Shown here piece after piece: positions 21,950 to 31,927 of a DNA stretch of 64,000 nt (positions are counted from its first letter, which is position 1; the number at the start of each line of letters is the position of its first letter). The position numbers were made by a program, and so were the translations under genes. Below the pieces are notes generated by a model, which was not told the origin of the DNA, made no database searches, and worked only from the letters and a program-made list of their open reading frames with translations. Source of the DNA: Dermacentor variabilis (taxonomy: Eukaryota > Arthropoda > Arachnida > Ixodida > Ixodidae); the NCBI RefSeq assembly GCF_050947875.1, contig NW_027460401.1:496001-560000 (forward strand), written 5' to 3'.

Positions 21950-23402
21950 GCAAAAAGGCAAGGCGTGCAGACAGGACACAAGAGAAGAGAAGTGGACAAC
22001 ACGAACGCCAATTATCAAGTGAAGGGAGCACTCAGGCGAAAAGGAGAAAGAAGACACAAAACTCACCTGCAGAAGCTCTGGAATGGTATCACCACGGGTC
22101 AGTCGAGTACATGTGCCGGTCTACGTGAGAGATATTTGTTGAGGCACTTAATCTCCTCCTTATGTAAAGTAATCGAAGGGTGACTCATGCATGCATTTCC
22201 ACCATTACAGATATGCCATGCCTCTACCATAAGAGGCGAATCTTCATTCTTATGCCTGTACATTACCACGCATTCATCTTACTCTGGCGTGCAGTTACAA
22301 TCTTGGCAATGTAGGGAAAGATTAGAAGGCGATCCACCGGTTAACGACCTTTTATGTTCCATTAGCCTGTGATTGATACACCGCCCCGTTTGCCCTACGT
22401 AGAACTGGCCACAGCTAAAGGGAACTAAAGGGAACTAAAGGGAATGGGAAGCAGTTGTTAAACTTTCAATCCAAGCATTCCAAAGTAGTCAAAAACGTAA
22501 TTGCCATGTCGTGCCTTAAGTCTTCTCTCACCAGATCCTACATGCACAAAATGAGCGCCAGTTTTAATGTGCAGGTCCGGCGCCTATAGAAGCAGGTTAT
22601 CCTAGTGTAGCAGTGGCCACTGTGGCTGAGCACCTAAAGAAGCCGGTTTCGAGGGGGACAGACTTGATTACAGAAAGCAGTAATAGCAAAAAAAGAGTAG
22701 TGGCTATTCCGTACATTCATTCAGTATCGCACAGGCTTAAAAAAGTTGCAAGTAGATATGATGTTAATGTTGTTTCCACTGCTCCCAATAAGCTAGGTAA
22801 GATATGCGCTGCTGTGCAGAGGAAAAAGGAGCAGGTAAAAAGCAGAAAAAGAACAGATGTTTGTCCAGTGAAGCACAATAAGAACAACAGTTTTACTGAC
22901 TGTCGTATAGGTGTGGTTTATAAAGTTCCCTTTAGCTGTGGCCAGTTCTACGTAGGGCAAACGGGGCGGTGTATCAATCACAGGCTAATGGAACATAAAA
23001 GGTCGTTAACCGGTGGATCGCCTTCTAATCTTTCCCTACATTGCCAAGATTGTAACTGCACGCCAGAGTTAGATGAATGCGCGGTAATGTACAGGCATAA
23101 GAATGAAGATTCGCCTCTTATGGTAGAGGCATGGCATATGTATAATGGTGGAAGTGCGCGCGTGAGTCAGCCTTCGATTACTTTACATAAGGAAGTGATT
23201 AAGTGCCTTAACAAATATCTCTCACGTAGACCGGCACATGTACCCGACTGACACGTGGTGATACCATTTCAGAGCTTGCGCAGGTGAGTTTTGTGTCTTC
23301 TTTCTTTTTTCGCCTCAGTGCTCCCTTCAGTTGATTGTTGGCGTTCGTGTTGTCCACTTCTTTACTCTTGTGTCCTGTGTGTACGTCTCACCTCTTTTTT
23401 GC
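21950..23402. mobile_element. Penelope-derived foldback unit, copy 1
   Basis: The left arm (21950-about 22443, minus sense) and the right arm (about 22920-23402, plus sense) are inverted copies of the same Penelope-like element 3' end, roughly 490 bp each. Both outer ends read GCAAAAA... The inner junction is a short repeat of CTAAAGGGAA, followed by TGGGAAGCAG and the 5'-truncated plus-strand copy. Copy 2 at 33002-34457 has the same length, ends and junction, so the inverted arrangement is inherited, not formed separately. It interrupts LINE A. No clean target duplication is visible. Confidence 0.88.
22613..23251 (+). CDS. Penelope-like GIY-YIG endonuclease (RT missing), copy 1
   Basis: A 212-aa frame carrying the C-terminal part of a Penelope-like element protein. 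IPYIHSVSHRLKKVASRYDV is the conserved linker after the RT. C-X-rich DVCPVKHNKNN leads to the GIY-YIG endonuclease core: GVVYKVPFSCGQFYVGQTGR, then INHRLMEHKR, supplying the two tyrosines, arginine and histidine expected of the fold. Cysteine-rich HCQDCNCTPELDEC follows. The endonuclease nicks DNA for target-primed reverse transcription. No RT motif exists upstream. Relative to copy 2, a frameshift near 22586 (CGCCTATAGAAG against CGCTTATTAGAAG) removes the first residues, so the start used is internal. Confidence 0.85.
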   Translation: MATVAEHLKKPVSRGTDLITESSNSKKRVVAIPYIHSVSHRLKKVASRYDVNVVSTAPNKLGKICAAVQRKKEQVKSRKRTDVCPVKHNKNNSFTDCRIGVVYKVPFSCGQFYVGQTGRCINHRLMEHKRSLTGGSPSNLSLHCQDCNCTPELDECAVMYRHKNEDSPLMVEAWHMYNGGSARVSQPSITLHKEVIKCLNKYLSRRPAHVPD

Positions 23403-23602
23403 ATAACCTATCTTCAAACTGAACTAGCATGGAACTAAGATCCATGTTTTGTGTATCGCGTAACCATTATCATTTATGGTCCTTTGGCCCTATACACCAC
23501 GTGTCATTGTTGCGAACGTCATCTTTTACAATCGTTTTATAAGCGTTTTGCCTGGTTACCATGTGATTTTCGACGTGAGCTGCGCCACCAGATTTGTGTA
23601 TA
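23403..23602. other. No recognised feature
   Basis: Two hundred bases between the Penelope-derived unit and a Tigger terminus. It does not read as a continuation of LINE A, so the LINE A 3' end seems lost rather than displaced. Confidence 0.5.
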
Positions 23603-23720
23603 CAGTCGCCGACCATTTATTCGGACCTCACGGGGACTGCGGAAATGTCCGAATAAACAGGTGTCCGAAAAAACAGATCAAGAAAAAAAAAATAAGTCCT
23701 TTATTTCCACGCACTTCAAA
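23603..23720 (-). mobile_element. Tigger 2, 3' terminal part (left end)
   Basis: CAGTCGCCGACCATTTATTC at 23603, preceded by TA, matches the terminal inverted repeat ending at 31925 (CAGTCGCTGTCTGATTTTTC on the minus strand), which is also followed by TA. In the minus sense it includes AATAAA, followed by a T-rich run and subterminal TTCGGAC repeats. I infer it is the far end of the transposon whose coding end lies at 30951-31271, with LINE B inserted just after its stop codon. Confidence 0.65.
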
Positions 23721-23723
23721 TCA

Positions 23724-24124
23724 CATCAAAGCGGCAGCGGTTGCGGTCCAAGTGTGCGCTTGCTAAAGCATTCTTCTACGTTTCACAGAATTCTACAGCC
23801 CGGGGCTATCATCTGCTGGCGGAGCTGTTTGCTGCTCCATACCGCACGTGGGTGTAATCGTGGCTCCTCCAGGTGCGCCCAAGCTCCGCTACGTGGCGAT
23901 GGGATCACATCCAGAGCGCCTGCGCCAGACCATTTGTGGCCTAAAAGCTTCCGTCGGATGGACACTGGCATCAAAGCGGCAGCGGTTGCGGTCCAAGTGT
24001 GCACTTGCTAAAGCATTCTTCTACGTTTCACAGGTTGGTACTTATTTCCCCTGGTGATAGCATAAGAGTATTTGTTACCGCAACTGCTGCTGCTACTGCT
24101 GCTGCTGTTGCTGCTGCTGCTGCA
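23724..24124 (+). promoter_or_regulatory. LINE B 5' region with two direct monomers and CTG run
   Basis: A 65-bp sequence (CATCAAAGCGGCAGCGG to CTACGTTTCACAG) occurs at 23724-23788 and 23969-24033, with one difference. The second is followed by GTTGGT, exactly as the second monomer of LINE A is (GTGCAGGTTGGT). A CTG/CTA triplet run follows at 24085-24122. Shared architecture with LINE A suggests a dimeric 5' UTR. CAG/GTTGGT also resembles a splice donor. Promoter function is inferred. Confidence 0.5.
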
Positions 24125-24186
24125 TTGGCATATCATACTCTATCATTTTTCAGGTTGCTGTTTCGTTATGCCTACCCAATGCTAAG

Positions 24187-26598
24187 TTGGCCAAGCGACT
24201 CGATGATCTCGAGGCGCAATTTCAAGATAGATTGCAAAAACTGGTCGAGAAACTTGTTTCCGATGTGAAAGGGAAGCTGCAGGAAGCTGGACTGGATAAC
24301 AGCACCCTGCGTATCCAAGTTTCTGGCAAGGATGGCAGTCTGACCATGCTAAATGAAATTGTCGAGAACATGCGTACCCAGCAAGCTGAGCTGTCCGCAT
24401 CTCACAAGGCTCTGAAATCAGAGAATGAAGGCCTCAAAAAAAGGCTAGCTGAGATGGAACAGTATTCTAGAATCAACAATGTTGAGATTAAAGGAATACC
24501 ATTTAGAAAGGACGAAGACTGCATTTCTATTGTAACTGCCATTGCAGGGTGTCTACCAAGTTGACATTTCAAAATTCCCTGAGTTTCCCAGGTTTTCCCT
24601 GAATGCCTTTGCGAAATTCCCTGAGTGATGCAGAACTGTTTTATGTTAAGACGAGCTGAAACCATATTGCCCGATGCGCTCGCTCTCTAGTAAGCATATA
24701 AAAAATTTTAAAAAATGACTTAATAGAATTTGAATACTAAGGAGTAGTGTTCATATTATTCAACAAGAGAATAGAAGGAAGGGGGTAGTAAAATGCACAG
24801 CAAATAAAATGTCTTCGAAAAAAATTGCAAATCGTGTCGGACATTTTCAAATACGAATAAAAAAGGAGATCCATACAAAAGCAAATATTTTTGAATATGA
24901 GCTATTTCTACAACTGATAGCAAGCTCACTGGTATGAGGTCCGAACTTTGTCACAATTGAGATTCATTCTCAACAGCTCGTGAGTCTACCGCAACTGTCC
25001 TGACGTACTCTCAGCCCATGCACGACGCCTCATTATTGTGTGTCACTGCTTCAAAGAGTTTATTTTGGCCTGGATGAGGGACACTTGCATCTCGACATCA
25101 GCCAACACTTTGCTTTTTGAGCTCAAGCTCCTTCAAAACGGCGGCAGCACGCTTCCTTTCCCGTTCATTCCTCAATGCGTAGGTCGTTTCTGTTCTTGTA
25201 TACCTTCCGTCACTCGTTCACTCCACGGACCATTTGAAGCATCTTCTTGGTCAGTTGCTCAGTCCACGTCCTAGTTTTCGAACTCCTTATGGGCCGCAAA
25301 AACGCCCGAAAAATCGGCCAGTCGGAAAAAAATAAATGCATGTCATTTACTGCCCTTAAGGGCTCAAGCCGACACAGGCACATTCGAAAACGCTGTGAAG
25401 GCCTGTCGGTACACGTATCAGGCATATCGGTACTCGTACTGTGACAGGAAATACGGGGTGTACGCGTGTATAATTAAGGAATACATACTGAGTCCCTAGG
25501 CAATAACCCCTTCCTGCGCTTGTTACGCTTCACTGCAATACTTTTGCGTATGCTTCACCAGGTAACATTTCTGTACGGAGGCGAAGCTGACTTTCGGAAA
25601 CCGGCATTATGCATCGCACAGTGCTTTCCAAGCTTCTAAGCCAATCGCGAGGACCGCAAAGGCCGAGTCAGTGCCATTGATGAAAACAGCTAATTCTTTC
25701 AATAAAAAACACTGCACACAACGACAAGAAGCTTCATAGCGAACGTCGAAGCAGCTAGGCCTAGCGTTGCCGCAGCGGTGGCTACGGCTGCCAGCGGATC
25801 TGCGTGCGAGAGCGCCGGTTTCAGGCAGCGAGGTAATCAAAATGGCAGCAGTGCGTGGCTTTTATTAATGCTGTTTAGGACCTGCGGTCACGGCAAAACG
25901 ACCGGAAAATGGGACGGCGAAGAGTTCTTGCATACGAAATTTCAGACGTTCTGATACATTGACTCTATAGTGTACGTGGTGGTGCCGCGAAGCCGTCCAA
26001 ATTATCGGGAATCCGGAAACGACAGGACGTCAAAGACGATTCATTACGATTCCTGTCTTGCTCGAGCCAGCTTTACCACAACTTTCGACTCTTTCAATAA
26101 AATTACAGCTAATTTTCCCTGATAGAGGGACAAATTCCCTGAATTTTCCCCGAGTTTTTCCAGACTACTCAATATCCCTGAGAATTCCCGGTTTTCCCGG
26201 TTGGTAGACACCCTGCATTGCTGATAAGGCGGCATGCTCTCTTACTCCGGTCGAGATCGAGATAGCGCATCGTGGTGCCCATTAAATCAGGTCATCAAAG
26301 TATTATTGCCAGGTTTTGCTCTCGTGCCAAAAAAAAATGATTTCCTGGCAAAGGCTCGCAAGGCCAGGATGGATACCAGCAGTCTTGGTTTCTCTGGAGA
26401 GAACACGGGGCCCATCTTCATTAACGAACACCTTACACCTGACAACAAGAGGCTGTTTGCTCAGGCCTTAGCGCTTCAAGAAAGAAAAAGGATGGCGTTT
26501 CCTATGGACTAAGAATTGCCGTATTAACGCACGCAAGTCCGAAGACAGCCGAGTTCACTGCATTAACTGTGAAGCGGACCTTTCTGTTATCTCTTAAC
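24187..26598 (+). pseudogene. LINE B ORF1 (coiled coil plus RRM-like region), interrupted
   Basis: LAKRLDDLEAQFQDRLQKLV begins a coiled coil that runs to KKRLAEMEQYSRINNVEIKG, the ORF1 signature also seen in LINE A. The frame is interrupted at EDCISIVTAIA by the TIR element 24545-26215 and resumes with ADKAACSLTPVEIEIAHR. Later come FLAKARKARMDTSSLGFSGE, IFINEHLTPDNKRLFAQALA and, after a frameshift, TKNCRINARKSEDSRVHCIN, with a stop near 26598. The protein would bind the LINE RNA. The start is not certain because the frame is open upstream of 24187. It is inactivated by the insertion and at least two frameshifts. Confidence 0.82.
24545..26215. mobile_element. TIR element copy 2 (CAGGGTGTCTACC ends, CATTG TSD)
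   Basis: A 1,671-bp element with CAGGGTGTCTACCAAG at the left and GGTAGACACCCTG at the right. CATTG is duplicated (24540-24544 and 26216-26220), and removing it with one CATTG restores the LINE B reading frame. It is closely related to 8334-11456 along its length but lacks the THAP insertion, so it preserves that element's empty site at 25464-25479. No transposase is recognised. Confidence 0.9.
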
Positions 26599-26642
26599 CT
26601 GAATCACGTGCATAATGTCAATCCGTCCCCTACAGACCTCTT

Positions 26643-29559
26643 ATGGCTTCATACTTCACACCGTCCGAACTAGATTCTTATCTTAAACCTCCTTGCCGAT
26701 CCCTCGTACATTTTAATGCACGCAGCTTAAGGAAACATTTTGATGACATTTATAATTTCTCTATCATCCTGTCAACACCACTTCTCGATCATGTGTAAGT
26801 GAAACATAGCTCAGCGAAGCCGATAACAACTTGTACTCTTTTTCATCTTATACACCAGAATACTGTCACAGGAGTGACAGCAGTCATGGCGGCGCAGCTG
26901 TTTTTATTTCATCAGAGTTAGAATATTCCAGGCGTCGGGACTTAACAATTAATCAAGTAAATTGCGAATCAGTGTGGATTGAGCTGAATGCATCATTTCT
27001 CGATATTGACGCCAAAAATTTAGTGGTTGGTTCTATTTATCGATCTCTGTCGTCATCCTTTAATGATTTTTGTTTAGAACTAAACCATGTTTGCACACGC
27101 TATCGCTAGAATGTAAAAACATCATTATTATGGGTGACATCAATATTAATCTTTTAGATGTTCACAGTTCATCATATACTGCTTATACAGATACTCTGAA
27201 TGGACATGACCTCGAATCACTTGTAACTGTACCTCCTCGGCGGAATACAAATGGTCCAGATACACTAATTGACCATGCATTGTCGAATCTCATGGTTACT
27301 CCTGGATCTGGTGTCATTGAAGTTTCACTAACTGATCATTATCCAATATTCATGCGTATAAATTCCAATATGAATATATTCCAGATATGCGTGGTTTAAA
27401 AAAAAAAAAAAACTCGACAAAACTTTATTTGTTAGTGGAAAATTGGCCGAAGTTAATTGGTACCAACCATTACGTCTCAAAATAATCCAGAAATCGCCTC
27501 TTCTTCGAATTGTTTTGCAATATAATTTCTAACGCTACTTCCGAATCATCACCACAATAACCACCGAGTAAGAAAAGGTTCGCTTTTCCTCGTTTGTTGT
27601 CCATGGATGACTGATAAATCTTCTCAAATGCGTGGCGCAGAAGAAAAAGATCATTCTTTATAAAAAAAAACAAAAAGAGAAGAGCCTTTTAATTTGACCC
27701 GGGCTGACTAGTTACAAGTGCTACTCGAATATTTTTTGAGCAGGCTTCTTAAAAAACGCTAAAGAAGAGTATTACGAAAAGGAAATTGACCGTGCTGGCA
27801 ACGATACTAAAAACAGGGGAAAATTATCAATGAGTTTTTAAATAAAACATCACCAAACCCCGCCATAACTGCTATTCAAGTTGTTGAACAAACCCTTAGT
27901 AATCCTTCAGCCATTGCTAACGCCTTTGTCGATTCATTTTGCCCCGACCAGCCACGTCTCTCAGTTCACATTGACAAGGCTTATCGTCGTCTGCCGCACA
28001 GTTTTTTTCTCTGTCCAGTTTCACCAGAAGAAGTGCGCATAACCTTTCTGAGCTTAAAAAACATGGGAGCTGGTTAAGATAACTTCAACTGATCTCGTGT
28101 AAAGCTTATAGCTCATCTTATCGGTGACACACTCTCACCCCCCCCCCCCCCCCCATAACAAATCTAATTTTCAAAACTGGCATCTTTCCTAGCTGCTTAA
28201 AAATCGCCAAAGTTATTCCTGTTTTCAAAAAGGGTAGCAAGAACTCGTTATTAAACTACCACCCTATATCTATTTTATCATTTTTCAGCAAGGTAATTGA
28301 AAAATTATTCGTAGTACGTTTAACTAGCTATTTCACAAAGTTCAGTATTTTGTCATCTAATCAATTTGGCTTTCGATTTGGTTACTCAACTGAATTAGCG
28401 CTCCTTACTTTAACTGATCATCTTAAAACAGCCGTTGACGCAAGTAAATTGGCTGGTACCCTGTTTATTGATTTTTCTAAAGCTTTCGATTCATTAAATC
28501 ATGACCTACTTTTTGCTAAACTAAACGCTGTTGGCGTGTGTGTGTGTGTGTGTTGGCACTTTCCCTAATTCGCAGTTATTTACATGATCAAAAACATGTC
28601 GTCTCTATTCCTGATACTCATTCGCGTACCAAACTAACTAACATAGGGTTTCCACAAGGCTCAATACTAGGACTGATTTTATTTCTCGTGTACATCAATG
28701 ACCTTCCAGAATACATTACACATTCTAGTTGTATTTTATATGCTGATAACACAACAATTTAATTTTCTAACACTTCCTTGGAATCGCTAACATCTTACCT
28801 TAATGTTGACGTGGCTAAAATCGTTAATTGGTGCCAAGATAATATGCTCAATATTAATGCTACTAAATCAAAATTTGTAATTTTTTCATCCCCGCAAGAA
28901 AGTGTACAGGAGAAGCCATGCATTAACATTGGTCCGACTTCGCTTCAGGCTGTTGACCATGTAACATTTCTTGGAGTTGAACTCTACAATCATATGAAAT
29001 TTACAACTCACATATTCTTATTAACCCGTAAGGCAGCATATGGTATCAGAATATTAATCAAAGACCGCCCTTATTTTCCTGTACGTATGTTAATTTCACT
29101 CTACTACGCATTTCTTCACAGTCACATCTCTTACAGCATTTCTTCTTGGGGCAATACCTACGCAACTCACTTGGCCCCCCTGCAGCACACACAAAACCAA
29201 GTCTGAGAATAATCAGTTACAGCCATTTTTCATCTAGTGCTTTGCCATTACTCCGCACATATAATATTTTATCTGTAGTGGATTTAAATAAATGTTCTCT
29301 TAGTGTCCTGAAGTATAAATTTTGTCGAGGAGAATTACCAATTTCGTTGATAACAAAAGACCAAACCCCACATTTCACTGGCACTCGATTTTCACACCAT
29401 AATAACTTTCTCCTACCGAAACCAAGGACTAACTACGGCAAATTTACTGCGAACTTTTTCGCAACATCAATATGGAATTCACTACCACCCTCCATTAAAT
29501 CATCTCCTTCCATTCATTTATTTAAGAGGAAAGTTCGTAACCACTTGTTGGGAAAGTGA
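26643..29559 (+). pseudogene. LINE B ORF2 (AP endonuclease, RT, C-terminal domain)
   Basis: A CR1/L2-type ORF2 in several frames. Endonuclease: LVHFNARSLRKHFDDIYN, SDSSHGGAAVFISSELEY, IIIMGDININLLDV, VSLTDHYPIFMRI. RT: CLKIAKVIPVFKKGSKNSLL, YHPISILSFFSKVIEKLF, SNQFGFRFGYSTELALLTL, DFSKAFDSLNHDLL, GFPQGSILGLILFLVYINDL, ILYADNTTI. The catalytic box is YADN where YADD is expected. The C-terminal part is well preserved, with WNSLPPSIKSSPSIHLFKRK near 29470-29530 and a stop at 29557. Damage includes poly-C (28138-28154), a GT microsatellite (28536-28551) replacing part of the palm, and a 0.3-kb insert near 27395-27690. Confidence 0.87.
27395..27690 (-). other. Insert in LINE B with an unrecognised 67-codon frame
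   Basis: Between the endonuclease and RT of LINE B lies a stretch bounded by A-runs (27398-27411 and 27662-27671). It has a minus-strand frame at 27470-27673 that includes SSMDNKRGKANLFLLGGYCG and NNSKKRRFLDYF. The composition looks protein-like and an AATAAA follows the stop, but the downstream tract is T on that strand, not A. I do not recognise the protein. It could be a fragment of another element or chance. Confidence 0.3.
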
Positions 29560-29666
29560 TTGTGTTGTATATTTTTTTTACGCTTCTGTATGTCGAATAA
29601 TACTCCTAGGACCTGCTTTTTGTGTTTATACTTTATTGTTATTACTATGACTCGACTTTGTTAATA

Positions 29667-30788
29667 CAGTCAACGACTGAATTTTCGGACGCACAAATTT
29701 TCGCACATGCCTGATATTTCGGACGTCTTCGCGGCATTGCCACGAGCGCCATAGAATCAATGTATAACGACATCTGAAGTTTCGGACGCTCGAGCCCCCC
29801 GGCGTCCAATTTTCCGGACTTTTTGACGCGACGGAAGGTCCTTTGGCTCCTCGCACAGCGCCCTTGCAAAGGAAATCGACTTGCAGTCGAAGCATATCAC
29901 CGCTTTGAACCACAACTAGCCGAATCTAGCCGTCACACACCGATTTGGTCTGGCCATGCTGGCTATGTTCATCGTCGCAAATGGCCGCACTTCCGCGTCC
30001 GGCGGAAGCCACGTTTTAGCTAGCGTGGTGTGTGGTTGTGCTGTTGTGTCAAGCAACGTTACGTTGGTGTCAAGTGTGCTCTGCGATGCTAGGCCTAGGT
30101 GCTTCGACGCTTGCCAGCGAACTCCACTGTTCGCAACTTGAGGATTTCGCTTGCCTTCGATGGCCCCCACTCCCGTCTTCGTCGTCCTCGCCGATGGCAT
30201 CGAAGCGCGGAAAGCAGTACCGTACCCAAGGAAATAACTTTTGAACAGTTTGTTGACGCTGACAACGAGCTCAACTTCTGCGCAGAACTGACTGACGAGA
30301 GAATAGTCCGTCAGGTTGTGGGGGATTCAGAAGACTCCGATGTTGAAAATGAGGAGCCAATGCCTGCGCCACCTACAAGCGCCGAGTTGACGCGAGCACT
30401 GTTGACTTTTTCATCGCTGTACAGTGCTGATATGACCCTTGCTCAGATCGAGGCGAATACTATCGCATGCAACCGGAACGCCGTCCAAACAACAATCAAC
30501 AAGTTCTTCAAGCCACTGCAGCAATAACACTGGCTGCCCGACGATGCACATGTACATAATAAACCGGCAGTCGGCTGCATACAGAGTTTTTGAACGCCTC
30601 TTTTTATAGCACCTTCATTGATGCTTTGGCAGGGTTTCGGAAGATTGGTATTTCGCCCTTTACCTCTAGATCCGAGAAAAAAAAAGAAAAAAAGTGCGGT
30701 TTTTTGCATGCATTCATTTTTTCGGACTGCCTGAATTTTCGGACGTTTTTACGTTCCCTAGAGGGTCCGAAAAATCGGTCGTTGACTG
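29667..30788 (+). mobile_element. Tigger 1 (pogo-type, 1,122 bp, internally deleted)
   Basis: Terminal inverted repeats of about 24 bp: CAGTCAACGACTGAATTTTC at the left and, reverse-complemented, CAGTCAACGACCGATTTTTC at the right, with TA on both sides (29665-29666 and 30789-30790). Subterminal TTCGGAC motifs repeat. It keeps only the C-terminal end of the transposase, so it is a non-autonomous deletion derivative lying in the LINE B 3' UTR. Confidence 0.92.
30099..30527 (+). pseudogene. Tigger 1 transposase C-terminal tail
   Basis: The frame reads ITFEQFVDADNELNFCAELT, DERIVRQVVGDSEDSDVENE and ends TTINKFFKPLQQ. This acidic tail ending in a PIP-box-like hydrophobic/FF motif is typical of Tigger transposases. 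No HTH or DDE core remains; the stop is at 30525. The nominal N-terminal part before residue ~45 is non-homologous fill. Confidence 0.75.
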
Positions 30789-30950
30789 TATTTTTTGTTC
30801 CTAGGATTGCTACTGCTGCTGATCGTATTAAGTGTACTTTTTCTATGTATTTATTGTTGGAGGTCCCTCCCCAGTCTTTGACTATGGGACCTCCTAGAGT
30901 TACTTTTTCTCTAAAACATTTCACGCACATCGATAAACTGAAACTGAAAC

Positions 30951-31925
30951 TTATTCGGGCTGGGCAGTAGTCTTGAAGAAATCGTGAATACGCCGTTGCA
31001 CGCTGTTCTGTTTACGCGCAATCAGATAAGCCTGAATCTCGGAGAGAGTCGTACGGTCACTATAGGTGGCTGAAAGCACAGTCACTGCTTCTGCACGCTC
31101 CGCAAGCGACAGCAGCGTAGCACATGGTGCGTCATCTTCAGACTCAGAGTCATCGTCCGGTGGTGCAGCAGAAACCTGACGAATAATCTCGCAGTCATCG
31201 AGTTCTGCGCATGTCAGTACAGCAGCGTGAGCACCTGTGAAACTGTCAAATGAGACGGTGTCCGGAACCACTGCACAGGTCTTAGCAGAACACTGTCGGC
31301 GTCAGTAGGGTACACATCGGAAGGCGACAAATCCTAGGCTCCCGGCACCTGCTTGCCGGCATTCCCCAGCGCAGTCTGCGCGGGCACTGTCTGTGCCATT
31401 GGACACTTGACGCTGTTTCCATATGCCACGTTGCATCACCGCAACCTTGACACAGTACACAAAGCAAACATCACCACTCCGTCACGCTGATACCAGTCGC
31501 ACAAACGAAAAATGTGGCCTACTCGCAGCGTCATGCACGAAGAAACAAACAAATCAGCTGCTGGATTGCCTTGATATGGCTTACTAAGCTGAGACCGAAA
31601 CTGCTGTAGCCACGAACCAGGCAGAAACGATGATGATGAGCGGGGATTTGCAGTAGCGCCACTTCGTGGGGCAGCAAGGAAGCTCCGTTAAAAAAAAATG
31701 GCATTCAGCAAGTCGAACTATGCACCGGTCAGAGTTGGTGCATAGTGCTTTCGATCGAGTTGGCTCAAGGAGTGTCCGAAAAATTAGACGAGAGGTTGCA
31801 AGGTGTCCGAACTTTCGGCAGTTGTTATACATTATGGTCTATGGGGAGAATGGCGGTGCAGCGAAGCAGACCGAATAATCGAGCATGTCCGAATTTGTGG
31901 AGTCCGAAAAATCAGACAGCGACTG
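30951..31925 (-). mobile_element. Tigger 2, coding and 5' terminal part (right end)
   Basis: At 31271-30951 the minus strand encodes a Tigger C-terminal tail (VSFDSFTGAHAAVLTCAELD, then PDDDSESEDDAP, then SVQRRIHDFFKTTAQPE), ending with TAA exactly at the LINE B junction. At the right end the minus strand starts CAGTCGCTGTCTGATTTTTC at 31925, followed by TTCGGAC repeats; TA lies outside at 31926-31927. The catalytic core is missing. With 23603-23720 it forms one element split by LINE B. Confidence 0.8.
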
Positions 31926-31927
31926 TA

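Larger units (their letters stand above)
29560..30950 (+). other. LINE B 3' UTR, split by Tigger 1, ending in (ACTGAA)n
   Basis: After the ORF2 stop, AT-rich 3' UTR runs to 29666, is interrupted by Tigger 1, and resumes at 30789. It ends AAACTGAAACTGAAAC at 30950, a short repeated tail typical of LINEs that lack poly-A. Tigger 2 coding sequence starts at the very next base. Confidence 0.7.

Noticed and set aside
21950..23402. Hammerhead ribozymes, known from some Penelope-like elements
   Set aside because: I found no CTGATGA core with a suitable downstream GAAA in the arms by eye; a structural search is needed to exclude it.
27470..27673. Endogenous viral element
   Set aside because: The short frame looks protein-like, but I could not tie it to any viral family from the sequence alone.
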